Assembly (NCBI RefSeq): GCF_013456555.2
Contig: NZ_CP059154.1
Coordinates: 1,178,001 to 1,242,000 of the forward strand
Length of the DNA stretch: 64,000 nucleotides
From: Natrinema zhouii
GTDB taxonomy: Archaea > Halobacteriota > Halobacteria > Halobacteriales > Natrialbaceae
Direction of reading: 5' to 3'
Part shown: positions 52,587 to 62,849 of the stretch, one piece after another
Layout: each line of letters opens with the position of its first letter
Numbering within the stretch: position 1 is the stretch's first letter
The notes under the pieces: generated by a model
What the model saw: the letters and a program-made list of their open reading frames with translations, nothing else
What the model was told of the DNA's origin: nothing
Database searches by the model: none
Translations under genes and position numbers: made by a program

Positions 52587-52650
52587 ACGTAAACGAGACG
52601 CATCAGCTACGGAGACGCCGTAAACGGCTGATTTTCCGCGTTTACGACGG
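52587..52650. promoter_or_regulatory. Three CGTAAACG motifs upstream of the DUF305 gene
   Basis: CGTAAACG occurs at 52588-52595 and 52619-52626 and inverted as CGTTTACG at 52639-52646. The last two form a spaced inverted repeat, followed by GCTTATCA (TATA-like) about 52654-52661. The arrangement suggests a dimeric regulator site next to ATG 52691. Confidence 0.55.
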
Positions 52651-52690
52651 TCAGGCTTATCACTCCCTTCGGTGGAGGTCCGATCGATCC

Positions 52691-53359
52691 ATGGGACACG
52701 ACACGGAGTCCGACGGTTCGTCCGCGAACGCATCGCGCCGCTCGTTTCTACAGACCGGGACGCTCGCCTCAGCGGGCCTCGCTCTGGGGCTGTCGGGCGC
52801 GGCCCCAGCAGCCGCGGCCGGCGACGGATCGACCGAGACCGACGGGATGGCGGCGACCGACGGCTCGAGCGACGGCGAGCTCAACCTGGCGGACGTCGGC
52901 TTCCTCCAGTTGATGGCGTATCACCACCGCGCGGGCATCGAAGCCGCTTCGCTGGTCCCCGAGCGGACGAACCACGAGGCGCTGGCTCGGTTCGCCGAGC
53001 GGGTGATCGAGGGCCAGCGCGAGGGAATCGCACGCATCGAATCGATCCTGGCCGACGCCGGCATCGAGCCGGCGCACCTGCTCGAGGTCGATCTCGACGC
53101 CGTCAGGGATATGGTGACGTCGATCCCCGGCAACCTCCGGCCGAACGAGCTCGCGTACCTGTCACGGCTTGAGGCGACCACGTTCGATCTGCGATTTATC
53201 GAGACGTTCGCGAACCACCACCGCGGCGCGATCCAGTTGTCGCACCTCGTCCTGCGGGAAGGGCAGTCGCCCGCGGTCGAGCGGATGGCCACCGACATCG
53301 TCGAGACGCAGCAGTCGCAGATCGTCCAGCTGTACGCGTGGTACCTCGACTGGGTGTAG
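52691..53359 (+). CDS. DUF305 protein with Tat signal
   Basis: A 222-residue exported protein. The twin-arginine signal SRRSFLQTGTLASAGLALGL (about 15-35) precedes a low-complexity linker. The DUF305 four-helix domain has two His pairs, LMAYHHRAGIEAASL and NHHRGAIQLSHLVL, that resemble metal (copper or haem-like) sites in this ferritin-like fold. It probably acts outside the membrane, perhaps in metal tolerance. The promoter contains the CGTAAACG motif array. Confidence 0.88.
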   Translation: MGHDTESDGSSANASRRSFLQTGTLASAGLALGLSGAAPAAAAGDGSTETDGMAATDGSSDGELNLADVGFLQLMAYHHRAGIEAASLVPERTNHEALARFAERVIEGQREGIARIESILADAGIEPAHLLEVDLDAVRDMVTSIPGNLRPNELAYLSRLEATTFDLRFIETFANHHRGAIQLSHLVLREGQSPAVERMATDIVETQQSQIVQLYAWYLDWV

Positions 53360-53447
53360 CCCATCGCCTCGAGCGAGTCGAGTCGTCCGCGGCGACCGCG
53401 ACGGGCGATCCCGCCGATTGAAGTGCCAGCGGCCCCCTTGCGAGGCT

Positions 53448-54386
53448 ATGAACGAGACGCGACAGGCGGTTCTCGAGGCGCTCGCGGACGGACCGGCATC
53501 GGGACCGGACCTGGCGGAATCACTCGATATCTCGCGGGCGGCCGTCTGGAAGCATATCGAGGCGTTGCGCGAGGCGGAGTTCGCGATCGAGAGCGGGCCG
53601 AACGGCTACGAACTCGCAGCCGTCGAGGCGTACAACGGCCCGTCGGTCGAGTTCGGACTCGAAGCCCCGTTCTCGATCGAGTACCACGACGCCGTGGGCA
53701 GTACGAACGATCGGGCGCGCGAACTGGCGGCCGACGGCGCGGCGGACGTGGCGGTCCTCGCGGACGAACAGACCGGCGGCCGCGGCCGCCTCGAGCGCGA
53801 GTGGGCCGCGCCGTCGGGTGGCGTCTGGGTGAGCGTCGTGACGCGGCCCGCGATCACGCCCGCGCAGGCCCCGCTGTTGACGCTCGCGGCGTCAGTCGCT
53901 ACGGCGACGGCGGCTCGAGAGGCGGGCGTCGACGCTCGGATCAAGTGGCCCAACGACGTGGTCGTCCCGGTCGGCGACGACGGCGACTACCGAAAGCTCG
54001 CGGGGATTCTCACCGAGATGGAGGGGCAGACGGATCGGGTCGACTGGCTCGTCGTCGGGATCGGGCTCAACGCGAACCTCGATGCCGACGCGCTCCCCGA
54101 GGGTGCGACCAGCGTGCGTGACGAAGCCGGCGACGTCGACCGCCGACGCTTCGTCCAGCGCTTGCTCGAGGAGTTCGAGCGGTATCGGACCGACCTCGAT
54201 GCCGTGGTTCCCGCGTGGCGCGAACTGGCGCTGACGATCGGCCAGCGCGTGCGGGTCGATCGGCCGTCGGGCGAGGTCGTCGGTGAGGCGGTCGACGTGA
54301 CCGAATCGGGTGCGCTCGTGATCGAGACCGACGACGGTCGAGTGACGGTCGCTGCGGGTGATTGTGAACATCTGCGCCCCGTCTGA
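53448..54386 (+). CDS. birA: Biotin-protein ligase BirA
   Basis: A 312-residue bifunctional-type BirA: an N-terminal winged helix (about 1-60: RQAVLEALADGPASGPDLAE, ISRAAVWKHIEALREAEF) and the catalytic domain with VGSTNDRARELA, TGGRGRLEREWAAPSGGVW, IKWPNDV and KLAGILTEMEG, plus the C-terminal small domain. It biotinylates acyl-CoA carboxylase subunits and may repress biotin genes. ATG 53448 is chosen, dropping the 93-residue extension of the frame that overlaps the DUF305 gene. Confidence 0.93.
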   Translation: MNETRQAVLEALADGPASGPDLAESLDISRAAVWKHIEALREAEFAIESGPNGYELAAVEAYNGPSVEFGLEAPFSIEYHDAVGSTNDRARELAADGAADVAVLADEQTGGRGRLEREWAAPSGGVWVSVVTRPAITPAQAPLLTLAASVATATAAREAGVDARIKWPNDVVVPVGDDGDYRKLAGILTEMEGQTDRVDWLVVGIGLNANLDADALPEGATSVRDEAGDVDRRRFVQRLLEEFERYRTDLDAVVPAWRELALTIGQRVRVDRPSGEVVGEAVDVTESGALVIETDDGRVTVAAGDCEHLRPV

Positions 54387-54508
54387 GTGCTGGCGAATAC
54401 AACGGGCTCGGGGATTGAGCACTGAACTCGCGGGTCACTCGCGGCAGCGACAGCCGCTCAAGGATCGGATGAACAGTTGTTTTCCGGAGGTTCGACGGCG
54501 TTGCGGTC

Positions 54509-54889
54509 TCAGACGCCCAGCAGGATCGAGCTGGCAGCCGCGGCGACGACCCACCCTGTACCCGTCCACGACAGCACGAAAAACGCCTCTCGAGCGCTGG
54601 CTTCCGTCCACCCGGAACTCACGTCGAGGTGGTCTTGCATCCCCTCGATGGTTCGTCCGAGACCGACCGCCGTCGACCAGGCGGTGACGCCGAACCCGAG
54701 GACGAGCGCGCCGAGCGCGAACGCCGTGTCGGTCGCGGTTCGCGACGTCCAGACCGTCAGCAACGCGAGCGAGACGACCGCCCCGAGCACGGCACCGACG
54801 GCCACCCAGCGAGCGGCGGCGACCACGAGTCGGCGGGCACGCTCGAGGCGGGCCGGCGAGACAGGGAGGCTGGAATCAGTCGACGGCAT
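54509..54889 (-). CDS. Small membrane protein at the end of the ABC operon
   Basis: A 126-residue protein with three or four hydrophobic helices (RWVAVGAVLGAVVSLALLTV, TAFALGALVLGFGVTAWSTAV, WVVAAAASSILLGV). Its start overlaps the end of the dppC-like gene by 14 bases, so it belongs to the same transcript. I do not recognise the family; it may be an unlinked haloarchaeal membrane protein that hitchhikes on the operon. Confidence 0.7.
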   Translation of the reverse strand: MPSTDSSLPVSPARLERARRLVVAAARWVAVGAVLGAVVSLALLTVWTSRTATDTAFALGALVLGFGVTAWSTAVGLGRTIEGMQDHLDVSSGWTEASAREAFFVLSWTGTGWVVAAAASSILLGV

Positions 54890-55793
54890 CTCGCATGCGG
54901 GGGTCGAGGGCGTCTCGCATCCCGTCGCCGAGGAGGTTGAACCCGAGCACGGTCAGCGCGAGGAAGAGGCCGGGGAAGAACGACCACCACCATGCGTCCG
55001 AGAACAGCCCCTTCTCGACGCCCTCGGAGAGCATCATCCCCCACGATGGATCGCCGACAGCCGCGCCGAATCCGAGGAACGACAGCGCCGCGATGTCGAT
55101 GATCGCCAGTCCGTAGTTCAGCGTGGACTGGACGGTGATCGGTGCCAGGCAGTTCGGCAGCACGTGGCGAATCAACAGCCGTGGATCGTTCGCACCGAGA
55201 GCGCGCGTTGCCTCGATATACTCGTCCTCGAGAACTTTCAGCGCGGCGCCGCGGACGACCCGGGCGAATCGCGGCGTGTACACGAGCGTGAGCGCGATGA
55301 CCGCGCGCCACAGCCCCATCGACTCGGGGAAGATGCTGACGAGCGCGAGCGCCAGCAGTAGCGACGGGAACGAGAGGAGCACGTCCATCGTCCGCATGAT
55401 GACGTTGTCCGTGAGGTCGCCGTAGTACGCCGCGACGATGCCGGCGGTGATGCCGAGGAACGTGGACGCGAGGACGGTCGCGGTCCCGAACTTCAGCGCG
55501 TACCACGCACCGTACAGTACACGCGGGAAGATGTCGCGGGCCTGTCCGTCGGTCCCGAACCAGAACTCGATGCTCGGTCCCGTCTTCGTCGGGTTCGTTC
55601 CGAAGGTCGTGGCGACGATGGCGTCGTGGTCGTAGGCGAACCGAGCGTAGATGGCGACGACGAACATCCCGATGATGAGGCCGAGGCCGAGAAGGGCGAT
55701 GCGATTCGATAGCAGTTCCGTGAGGAACGGATTCGAGCGGATGCGCTCGACGGTGCTGCGTTCGATGTCCGCTGATTTGGTTTCCGTGCTCAT
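54876..55793 (-). CDS. Peptide/nickel ABC transporter permease (DppC-like)
   Basis: A 305-residue integral membrane protein with six helices. It has the DppC N-terminal extension (SNRIALLGLGLIIGMFVVAI) and the EAA loop EYIEATRALGANDPRLLIRHVLPN, which couples to the ATPase. Its start ATG overlaps the stop of the dppB-like gene by four bases (55790-55793). It forms the translocation pore with the dppB-like protein. Confidence 0.93.
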   Translation of the reverse strand: MSTETKSADIERSTVERIRSNPFLTELLSNRIALLGLGLIIGMFVVAIYARFAYDHDAIVATTFGTNPTKTGPSIEFWFGTDGQARDIFPRVLYGAWYALKFGTATVLASTFLGITAGIVAAYYGDLTDNVIMRTMDVLLSFPSLLLALALVSIFPESMGLWRAVIALTLVYTPRFARVVRGAALKVLEDEYIEATRALGANDPRLLIRHVLPNCLAPITVQSTLNYGLAIIDIAALSFLGFGAAVGDPSWGMMLSEGVEKGLFSDAWWWSFFPGLFLALTVLGFNLLGDGMRDALDPRMRDAVD

Positions 55794-56803
55794 TGGTCAA
55801 TCCGTGGGTCGAGGATGGAGTAAGTGATGTCGACAAAGAGGTTCACTATCGTGTACATGAACGCGAAGATGAGAACGGTCGCTTGAACCACTGGGTAGTC
55901 GCTGCTGTTGATTGCCCTCACGAGCAGCGTCCCGATACCGTTGATCTCGAAGACGGTCTCGGTCAGCACGGAGCCGCCGAGCATCGAACCGAACTGGATA
56001 CCGATGATGGTGATAACGGGAATAAAGGCGTTCCGGAGCCCGTGTTTCATGATCGTGGTCTTCGCGCCCTGGCCTTTCGCGCGGGCCGTCCGCATGTAGT
56101 CCTGTCGGACGACCTCGAGCATCGACGACCGCATCATCCGGGAGATGAACGCCATCGAGTAGATGCCGAGTACAAGAACGGGCATGAAGAGGTGGCGAGC
56201 TGCGGACTGAAACGCCGCCATGTCTCCCGCCAGAAGAGTATCGACGAGGATGAACCCGGTCTTCGAATCGATGAAGTGCGTCGACCCGATGCGACCGCTC
56301 GTCGGGAGGACGCCCAGAATCTGTGCGAACAGCAGGATCAGGAGCGGCCCGCTCCAGTAGATCGGGATGCTGATGCCCGCGAGCGCCCCAATTCGGGAGA
56401 AGTGATCGGTCAACGTGTCCTTCTTGACGGCACTCAGGATTCCGAGCGGGAGACCGAACAGCAGGCCTGCGATCTGGCCGAGGATGGCGAGCTCGATGGT
56501 GATGGGAAGCCGATCGGCGAGGATTTCACTGACGTCGGTGCCGCGCCGGATCTGGTAGGACTGTCCGAAGTCGAGCGTCGCAGTGTCCTGCAGGAATCGG
56601 ACGTACTGCTGCCATAGCGGATCGTTGAGTCCGAGATCCGTCCGGATCTGCTCGACGAACTCCTGGCTCGGGTTTTTGCCCGCGATGGCTACCGCAGGAT
56701 CACCCGGTGAGAGATGGAGGATGGCGAAGACTACTGTCGCCACTCCGAACAGCACCGGACCGAGCAACAGCAGTCGTTTGGCAATGAACCGCTTTGATAC
56801 CAT
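55790..56803 (-). CDS. Peptide/nickel ABC transporter permease (DppB-like)
   Basis: A 337-residue permease with six or seven helices. The N-terminus KRLLLLGPVLFGVATVVFAI, and the EAA loop MLEVVRQDYMRTARAKGQGA and TIMKHGLRNAFIPVITI are typical DppB features. It sits in the same operon as the dppC-like gene and precedes it. Substrate peptides or nickel cannot be separated from sequence. Confidence 0.93.
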   Translation of the reverse strand: MVSKRFIAKRLLLLGPVLFGVATVVFAILHLSPGDPAVAIAGKNPSQEFVEQIRTDLGLNDPLWQQYVRFLQDTATLDFGQSYQIRRGTDVSEILADRLPITIELAILGQIAGLLFGLPLGILSAVKKDTLTDHFSRIGALAGISIPIYWSGPLLILLFAQILGVLPTSGRIGSTHFIDSKTGFILVDTLLAGDMAAFQSAARHLFMPVLVLGIYSMAFISRMMRSSMLEVVRQDYMRTARAKGQGAKTTIMKHGLRNAFIPVITIIGIQFGSMLGGSVLTETVFEINGIGTLLVRAINSSDYPVVQATVLIFAFMYTIVNLFVDITYSILDPRIDQ

Positions 56804-56853
56804 TATTCGGAGGTAAGTTTGATACCTTAAAAACTTCCCGTCAGCCGGACGCC

Positions 56854-58494
56854 TTACTCGAGTTCAACCAGATGGAGGTGCGGGCCACCGATGGCCGATA
56901 TGTCGTAATTACTTACATTCTCCCGGACACCGCGGATTTCGTCGGCATAGTCGATGTAGACCCACGGAGCCTCGTCGTGAGCGATCTGGGCTGCCTCGTG
57001 GTAGAGGTCGGTACGTTCCTCCTGGTCTTCCGTCCGCTGGGCTTCCTCGACGAGGTCCATGAACTCTTGATTCGCCCACGCGCTCCGGTTGGACGAGTTG
57101 TAGCCCTCCGTCCCCCAGTCAACCCAGTCCTGCCCGTCGGGAGAGTCGACCTGCGGGTGAAGGAGGACGTAGTAGAAGTTGTCCGGGTCGGCGTTGTCCG
57201 TATACCAGCCGGCCAGAGATGCGTCGTGCTTCCCTTCGGCGGTGTACGTGAGGTAGTCCGAGAACTGCCGCTCGTCGATCGTAACGTCGATGCCGATCTC
57301 GCCGAGATCGGTCCGGATGGTCTCCGCCGTCGAAAGCGGCGCCGGATTGTAGCCCCGGGCGTTCTGGAAGGTCGTCAGATCGAAGGAGAACCCGTCACTG
57401 TAGCCGGCCTCATCTAGCAGGGATTGTGCCTCGTCAGTGTCGTAGGCGTACGGACTGAGGTCATCGTTGTGTCCGAAGAGGGCCGGCGGGCACGGCTGGT
57501 CGGCTTGCTCGGCGATACCTGAGTAGACTTCGTTGACGATGGATTCGGTGTCGATAGCGTAACTGATCGCCTGCCGGACCCGGGGATCACGGAACTCCTC
57601 CACGCGGGACTGATTGAACGACATGTAGCCGATGTTGATGCCCTGTCCGGACTGGACTTCGACGCCGTCGGCGTCCTCGACCGATCCGATGTTGTTGGGC
57701 CCGAGGTTGTCGATGATCTCGAGTTCCCCTTCGATGAGGGCCTGCGTGCGCGTGGAATTCTGTCCTTTCTCGATGAACAGGAGCTCCTCCACGTTCGGGC
57801 CGTCGCCCCAGTAGTTGTCGTTGGGTGTGAGCAGGATGCGGCCGTTCGAGTTGTCGAGTTCCTCGAGCTGGAACGGGCCGGTACCGTTGGCATCTGCATT
57901 GAAGTCAAAGCCGTCCTCGATGCCGTCTTGCGGAAGAACGACGGCAGCGAACATCGCGAGGTTGCGCAGGAACGGCGCGTACGACTGGGTGAGCGTGATG
58001 TTCAGCGTGTAATCGCCGTCGGACTCGACTGAGTCGATCCAGCTTCCGAGCGTGAACGGCCCGTACGAGGACGCGTCATCGAAGTAGTGCTCGTAGTCCT
58101 CGTCGACGAACCGTCGGTAGGTCGCGATGAAGTCCTCTGCGGTGAAGTCGGTGCCATCGTCGAACTGCGCGTCCTCGCGCAGCTCGAGCGTGACCTCTTC
58201 GCCGTCCATTGACCAGTCGGTTGCAAGGCTTTCCGTAATGGCCGCCTCGCCGGGCTCGAAATCGATGAGACCGTCGTAAATCTGATTGGTGACCTTCGAA
58301 ACCTCGCCGCTGGTCGTGGCCTGCGGGTCGAGGGTGCCCGAGTGCGAGCTGCGACCGTACCGGAGCGTGCCGCTGCTATCACCACTACCGCCGAGACAAC
58401 CGGAAATGGAGCTCGCCGCGGTTGCAACGACCGTCGCACTGCCGGCAGACTTCAAGAAACTACGCCTGGATACCTGACTGCCATTACCTGACAT
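56854..58494 (-). CDS. ABC transporter solute-binding lipoprotein (peptide/nickel type)
   Basis: A 546-residue extracytoplasmic binding protein (SBP_bac_5/DppA-OppA type). The Tat-like SRRSFLKSAGSATVVATAAS signal ends in a lipobox SISGC, so it is probably a lipid-anchored Tat lipoprotein. Body motifs include GTLDPQATTSGEVSKVTNQI, DVTIDERQFSDYL-like and ADPDNFYYVLLHPQ. It delivers peptides or metal complexes to the permeases downstream. A GAAAGTATTA box lies about 27-36 nt upstream of ATG 58494 and gives it its own promoter, separate from the ATPase gene. Confidence 0.93.
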   Translation of the reverse strand: MSGNGSQVSRRSFLKSAGSATVVATAASSISGCLGGSGDSSGTLRYGRSSHSGTLDPQATTSGEVSKVTNQIYDGLIDFEPGEAAITESLATDWSMDGEEVTLELREDAQFDDGTDFTAEDFIATYRRFVDEDYEHYFDDASSYGPFTLGSWIDSVESDGDYTLNITLTQSYAPFLRNLAMFAAVVLPQDGIEDGFDFNADANGTGPFQLEELDNSNGRILLTPNDNYWGDGPNVEELLFIEKGQNSTRTQALIEGELEIIDNLGPNNIGSVEDADGVEVQSGQGINIGYMSFNQSRVEEFRDPRVRQAISYAIDTESIVNEVYSGIAEQADQPCPPALFGHNDDLSPYAYDTDEAQSLLDEAGYSDGFSFDLTTFQNARGYNPAPLSTAETIRTDLGEIGIDVTIDERQFSDYLTYTAEGKHDASLAGWYTDNADPDNFYYVLLHPQVDSPDGQDWVDWGTEGYNSSNRSAWANQEFMDLVEEAQRTEDQEERTDLYHEAAQIAHDEAPWVYIDYADEIRGVRENVSNYDISAIGGPHLHLVELE

Positions 58495-58520
58495 AACACT
58501 ATCCCTTGCGTCAACAAGGA

Positions 58521-58530
58521 TAATACTTTC
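58521..58530 (-). promoter_or_regulatory. TATA element of the solute-binding protein gene
   Basis: Minus-strand GAAAGTATTA, 27-36 nt from the start at 58494. The surrounding 127-nt gap is AT-rich (TATACTATATTC), consistent with a promoter region. Confidence 0.55.
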
Positions 58531-58621
58531 GGCTGAGCTGATTAACAGACTATGTGAGATATACTATATTCTCATCTTATGGTTAATTTAACGGAGAAGG
58601 CAGCAATGGATGCTCCGTCGG

Positions 58622-61612
58622 TTACTCGTCGGTAAAGAGGTGGCAGGCCGCCGGATGCTCGCTGTCGTCGAGGGCGGGGCTTTTGCGCTCACAGACGCTC
58701 TCGAACGCATCCACGAGGACGGCCTCGGCGGCCGCCCAGTCGCCATCGTCGAGGTGGCGGTAGGATGTTTCGACTGCCTCGCGAGCGCGTCCCGACAGCG
58801 GCCCGCTGAAGAACTGCGCATTGAGCGCGGCGGCGAAGTCGCTGCCCCCATCCGCGACCGCGCGGGCCGGTGGCTCCTCGCTGATCGCTGCCTCTCGGGC
58901 CGCCTCGAGGTCGATGTCGCGAGACTCTACGCGCTGCCGATAAAACATGATCTCGCGGTACCGCTCCTGGTCGATGTCGAGGTCATCGGGCGGGATGATC
59001 GACGGACACCGCGTCCGGAAGTGACAGCCCGACGGTGGATCGATCGGGGACGGCACGTCCCCTTTCAGGATGGTACGGTCGGTGGTGTCTGCCCGGGGAT
59101 CGGGTTCGGGGATCGCCGAGAGCAGTGCGTTCGTGTACGGGTGTTTCGGGTCCACAAACAGATCGTCGGTCGCCGCGATTTCGACGATCTCGCCGAGATA
59201 CATCACTGCGACGCGGTCCGAAATGTGGCGGACGACCGAGAGGTCGTGAGCGATGAACAGATACGTCAATCCGAACTCCTCTTGCAGATCCTCAAGGAGA
59301 TTGATGATCTGTGCCTGCACGGACACGTCCAGTGCCGACACCGGTTCGTCGGCGACGATGAAGTCCGGGTCCACCGCGAGGGCGCGAGCGATACCGACGC
59401 GCTGGCGTTGCCCGCCGGAGAGTTCGTGGGGGTAGCGGTCGTACTGGCTCTCGTCGAGTCCGACCTCCTCGAGGAGGGTGCGGACGCGGCGGCGGCGGAG
59501 CACGCGCTTCGAACCGCTCGTGGAGACGTCCACGTGAACGCTCGTGACGCGGCCGTCGTCTTCTCGCACGACATCCGTCGTTACGTCGAGCACGCCATCG
59601 ACATCCACGGTAACGTCGCCGTCCGCCACGGTGACGTCCACGGAGACGACGGTCTCCCCGTCGCTATTCCCGAGTAACGCGTCCACGTCGTCCGCGACGT
59701 CGACGGACACCGCGTCCGCGGAGATACCGGTCGTCGAGACATCTGCGCGGGGCACAACGTCGGGATCGGACTCCGGGAGCCCGTGAATCTTCAGCGGCTC
59801 CATGATCGTCTGTCCGACGGTCATCCGCGGATCGAGACTCGACATCGGATCCTGGAACACCATCTGCATGTCCTTGCGCTTCTCCCGAAGCTCCGATTTC
59901 GAGAGATCGCCGAGGGTTTCACCGGCGTACACCACCGTGCCGTCCGTCGGCGGGGAGAGGTGAAGGATTGCGCGACCCGCGGTCGACTTTCCACAGCCGG
60001 ACTCACCGACCAATCCGAGCGTCTCGCCCTCGTACACGTCGAAGCTCACGCCGTCGACGGCCTTCACGCTCGGTTGCTCGCCGACGAATCGGTCGAGGAA
60101 CCCCTCCTTTTGCCCGTAGTACTTCCGCATCTCGCGGAGTTCGACGATCGGTTCTCCGATGTCGTGTTCGGCCGCGGACGGGATGCCCGCCGACCCGTAC
60201 TCGCTCTCGTCGAAGGTCTCGAGGATACACTTCGACCGATGGTCGACGTCTTCCGGCCCGTGCTGGAGGAACGGAATCTCGCCGGTGCGACACTCGGGTT
60301 GGGCCCACGGGCAACGGTCCGCGAAGTGGCAGCCGTCGGGCATGTCGATCAGGTCCGGGACGTTGCCCTCGATGGGTGTCAGGCGGTCTTTCTCCTCCGT
60401 CGGGAGGGACTCGAGGAGCGTGTACGTGTACGGATGGCTCGGGTTGTAGAAAATTTCCTCGACGGGACCCTCCTCGACAATTTCACCGGCGTACATTACC
60501 GCGACGCGGTCGCAGGTCTCCGCGACCACGCCGAGGTCGTGGGTGATCATTAGTACCGACATCCCGAACTCGTCCTGAAGGTCGTCGATGAGGTCCAGGA
60601 TCTGGGCCTGGATGGTCACGTCGAGGGCCGTCGTCGGTTCGTCGGCGATGAGGAGACTGGGCCGGCACGCGAGCGCGATGGCGATGAGGACGCGCTGGCG
60701 CATGCCGCCGGAGAACTCGTGGGGATACTCCTCGAGGCGCGTGGTCGCCTCCGGGATGCCGACCTCCGTGAGAATCTCGACGACGTCCGCCATGACCTCC
60801 TCGTCGTGCTCGCGGCCGCCGATTTTCGGGAGCATCTCCCGAACGGCGTTCAGCCACGTGTCCCGTTTCCGTTCGCCGTACTGGTGAAGCCGCAGGGACT
60901 CCGCGACCTGCTCACCGACGGTCACCGCGGGGTTCAGGGACGTCATCGGGTCCTGAAAGATCATCCCCATCTCGCTGCCACGGACCTTCCGCATCGCCTC
61001 CTCGGGCGCGTCCGTCAGGTCGACGACGCCGTCCTCGACGGCGATTGATTCTGCGTCCGTCCCGCTTTCGAATCGTTCGCGCGCTGCTGCATCCAGGTAA
61101 ACGAATCCGTCGTCGGCGTCCTCGACGGCGTTCTCTAGCGCGTCCGCGACCACGGACTCGGTCACGCCGCTGTCGAGTCGATCAGCAGCGTCCCGGAGGG
61201 CTGGCGCGAGCCCCGCTGGGTCATCGTGGCCGACGAGGTCAGCGGCCATGCCGCGCAGCTCCGATCCGGCCGAGTCACCCCCGTCGCCGACGCGGAGGTC
61301 CGCGACGATCTCCCGGACCGCGTCCACGAGTTCGAAGGGGTACGGGACGACCGCACCGTCGAACTCGGCTGCGAGGTCCGCGGCGAGTTCCGCGCGCCGC
61401 AAGGTTACCCGTCCGTCCACGACATCGCCCGGATCGTCCACGAGGTCCATCGCTGAGAGTGCGGTCACGCTCTTGCCGGAGCCGGACTCGCCCACGAGGC
61501 CGACGGTCTCGCCTTCCTCGATAGTGAGGTCGATACCGTCGACTGCTTTCACCGCACCGCGTTTGGTGTCGAACTGTGTTCGAAGTCCGGAGAGGGATAA
61601 AAGATCAGTCAT
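58622..61612 (-). CDS. Fused DppD-DppF ABC transporter ATPase (996 aa)
   Basis: Two ABC modules in one chain. Module 1: Walker A GESGSGKS at 41-48, Q-loop FQDPMTS at about 219, signature FSGGMRQR at about 300, Walker [13 protein letters not shown], then the oligopeptide C-terminal Cys motif [14 protein letters not shown]. Module 2: Walker A GESGCGKS at 536-543, Q-loop about 587, signature LSGGQRQR about 731, and a second [10 protein letters not shown]. Module 1 holds about 115 extra residues between Walker A and the Q-loop, and module 2 about 90 extra residues (Asp/Val-rich beta repeats, about 612-705) before the signature. It energises the permeases. ATG 61612 is chosen, with a TATA-like box at about 61639-61650. 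Confidence 0.9.
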   Translation of the reverse strand: MTDLLSLSGLRTQFDTKRGAVKAVDGIDLTIEEGETVGLVGESGSGKSVTALSAMDLVDDPGDVVDGRVTLRRAELAADLAAEFDGAVVPYPFELVDAVREIVADLRVGDGGDSAGSELRGMAADLVGHDDPAGLAPALRDAADRLDSGVTESVVADALENAVEDADDGFVYLDAAARERFESGTDAESIAVEDGVVDLTDAPEEAMRKVRGSEMGMIFQDPMTSLNPAVTVGEQVAESLRLHQYGERKRDTWLNAVREMLPKIGGREHDEEVMADVVEILTEVGIPEATTRLEEYPHEFSGGMRQRVLIAIALACRPSLLIADEPTTALDVTIQAQILDLIDDLQDEFGMSVLMITHDLGVVAETCDRVAVMYAGEIVEEGPVEEIFYNPSHPYTYTLLESLPTEEKDRLTPIEGNVPDLIDMPDGCHFADRCPWAQPECRTGEIPFLQHGPEDVDHRSKCILETFDESEYGSAGIPSAAEHDIGEPIVELREMRKYYGQKEGFLDRFVGEQPSVKAVDGVSFDVYEGETLGLVGESGCGKSTAGRAILHLSPPTDGTVVYAGETLGDLSKSELREKRKDMQMVFQDPMSSLDPRMTVGQTIMEPLKIHGLPESDPDVVPRADVSTTGISADAVSVDVADDVDALLGNSDGETVVSVDVTVADGDVTVDVDGVLDVTTDVVREDDGRVTSVHVDVSTSGSKRVLRRRRVRTLLEEVGLDESQYDRYPHELSGGQRQRVGIARALAVDPDFIVADEPVSALDVSVQAQIINLLEDLQEEFGLTYLFIAHDLSVVRHISDRVAVMYLGEIVEIAATDDLFVDPKHPYTNALLSAIPEPDPRADTTDRTILKGDVPSPIDPPSGCHFRTRCPSIIPPDDLDIDQERYREIMFYRQRVESRDIDLEAAREAAISEEPPARAVADGGSDFAAALNAQFFSGPLSGRAREAVETSYRHLDDGDWAAAEAVLVDAFESVCERKSPALDDSEHPAACHLFTDE

Positions 61613-61662
61613 GGCACCAGTTCTCGAGGCAGCGAAGAAATAGCTTATGGGACTTGGGCAAC

Positions 61663-61670
61663 GTTTATCT
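61663..61670 (+). promoter_or_regulatory. TATA element of the gene at 61694
   Basis: GTTTATCT, 24-31 nt upstream of ATG 61694, in the short gap shared with the divergent ATPase gene. Confidence 0.5.
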
Positions 61671-61693
61671 CCGATGGTGCACGCGGTGGGGAC

Positions 61694-62185
61694 ATGAACG
61701 AGGACCAGGCAGGCGACGCCCCCAGCAACGTGCAGGCCCAGTCCGGCTGGCAAGCAGTCATCGACGACATGGCGGTGACCGCCGACGAGTACCGCGACCG
61801 CGGCTGGACGGCCCTCGAACTCCACCCTGGCGACTCCGTGCTCGTGGACTCCGAGATGCGAACGGGGCTCGACGTGGTCCTCCCGGGACCCGAGTACGAG
61901 GACCTCGAGTCACTGATCGAGGACTGCACGTTCGCGGACGTGGACGTGTTCCGCGCGCCGGGCGACAGTATGATCTACCTGCTCGTCGTCGAGAAGGACC
62001 TGGACAGCAAGACGGCCGTGCTCGTCCCCGCCTACTACGACGCCGGGTCCGGACAGGAGACACTCGAGACCATTCGGTCGAACGGTGAACTTCGGCTGTT
62101 CTGCAGGCGACTGAACGACGATTACGTCGAGTTCGTCCACGGCGACGTGGAACCGTTCCTCCCCAGCCCGTTGCAGGGCGAGTAG
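61694..62185 (+). CDS. Conserved haloarchaeal protein, DUF7529-like
   Basis: A 163-residue acidic protein starting [20 protein letters not shown], with a regular alpha/beta pattern ([60 protein letters not shown]) and a C-terminal [12 protein letters not shown] recall such proteins as a haloarchaeal domain of unknown function (number uncertain). Divergent from the ATPase operon, but a regulatory link is only a guess. Confidence 0.7.
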   Translation: MNEDQAGDAPSNVQAQSGWQAVIDDMAVTADEYRDRGWTALELHPGDSVLVDSEMRTGLDVVLPGPEYEDLESLIEDCTFADVDVFRAPGDSMIYLLVVEKDLDSKTAVLVPAYYDAGSGQETLETIRSNGELRLFCRRLNDDYVEFVHGDVEPFLPSPLQGE

Positions 62186-62366
62186 GCGATAGCGATCTGG
62201 TTTCCGTACCGTGATCGGGCCCGCGCTCCGATCGGTCTCGTCCCCGTATCCCGATTCGTCAATCCTCACTGCGGTGGCTTCCGACATTGATCGCGCAGAA
62301 AGCCGACTGACGGATCGTTGCAACCGTCTCTGAACACTGTTCGTTCGTCGATCCGGACGGATCCCG

Positions 62367-62849
62367 TTACTCGACGGCGAGCCGCGGCTCCTCCGACCGG
62401 TCGTCGATCTCGTCTGGATCGACCTGCACCGTCAGCACGGGGACTGAGGCGCGCCGGACGACCCGTTCCGTGACGCTGCCGAGCAGGAGGCGATCGATCC
62501 CGCCGCGACCGTGCGTTCCCATCACCACCAGATCACACTCCGCGGGATCTGCCTCGTCGACGATGACCCGACTCGGTGACCCCTCGAGCACCTCGGTCTC
62601 GACGGTGACGTCGTCCGGTGCGAGCGCTTCGGCTCGCTCGACCGCCGCCTGCCCCTCGCCGCGGAGTGCCTCGCTGACGCCGTCGAGGGCGGTTTCCATC
62701 GGTAGCCCGGCGTAGCCGGCCGCGTTGACGACGTACAGCGCGCGGATCGCCGCGTCGTGTGCACGAGCGAGGTCGAATGCGTACTCGAGTGCGCGTTCGA
62801 CCTCTCGAGAGCCGTCGGTCGGGACGAGGATGGAGTCGTACATTGTCAT
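62367..62849 (-). CDS. Universal stress protein (UspA family)
   Basis: A 160-residue Usp fold. The N-terminal DSILVPTDGSREVERALEYA strand-helix and the ATP-binding GTHGRGGIDRLLLGSVTERV loop (G-x2-G-x9-GS) are intact, so it is likely an ATP-binding Usp. It assists survival under stress. ATG 62849 has an in-frame second ATG two codons later. The upstream 160 nt are AT-rich and shared with the DUF5799 gene. Confidence 0.93.
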   Translation of the reverse strand: MTMYDSILVPTDGSREVERALEYAFDLARAHDAAIRALYVVNAAGYAGLPMETALDGVSEALRGEGQAAVERAEALAPDDVTVETEVLEGSPSRVIVDEADPAECDLVVMGTHGRGGIDRLLLGSVTERVVRRASVPVLTVQVDPDEIDDRSEEPRLAVE

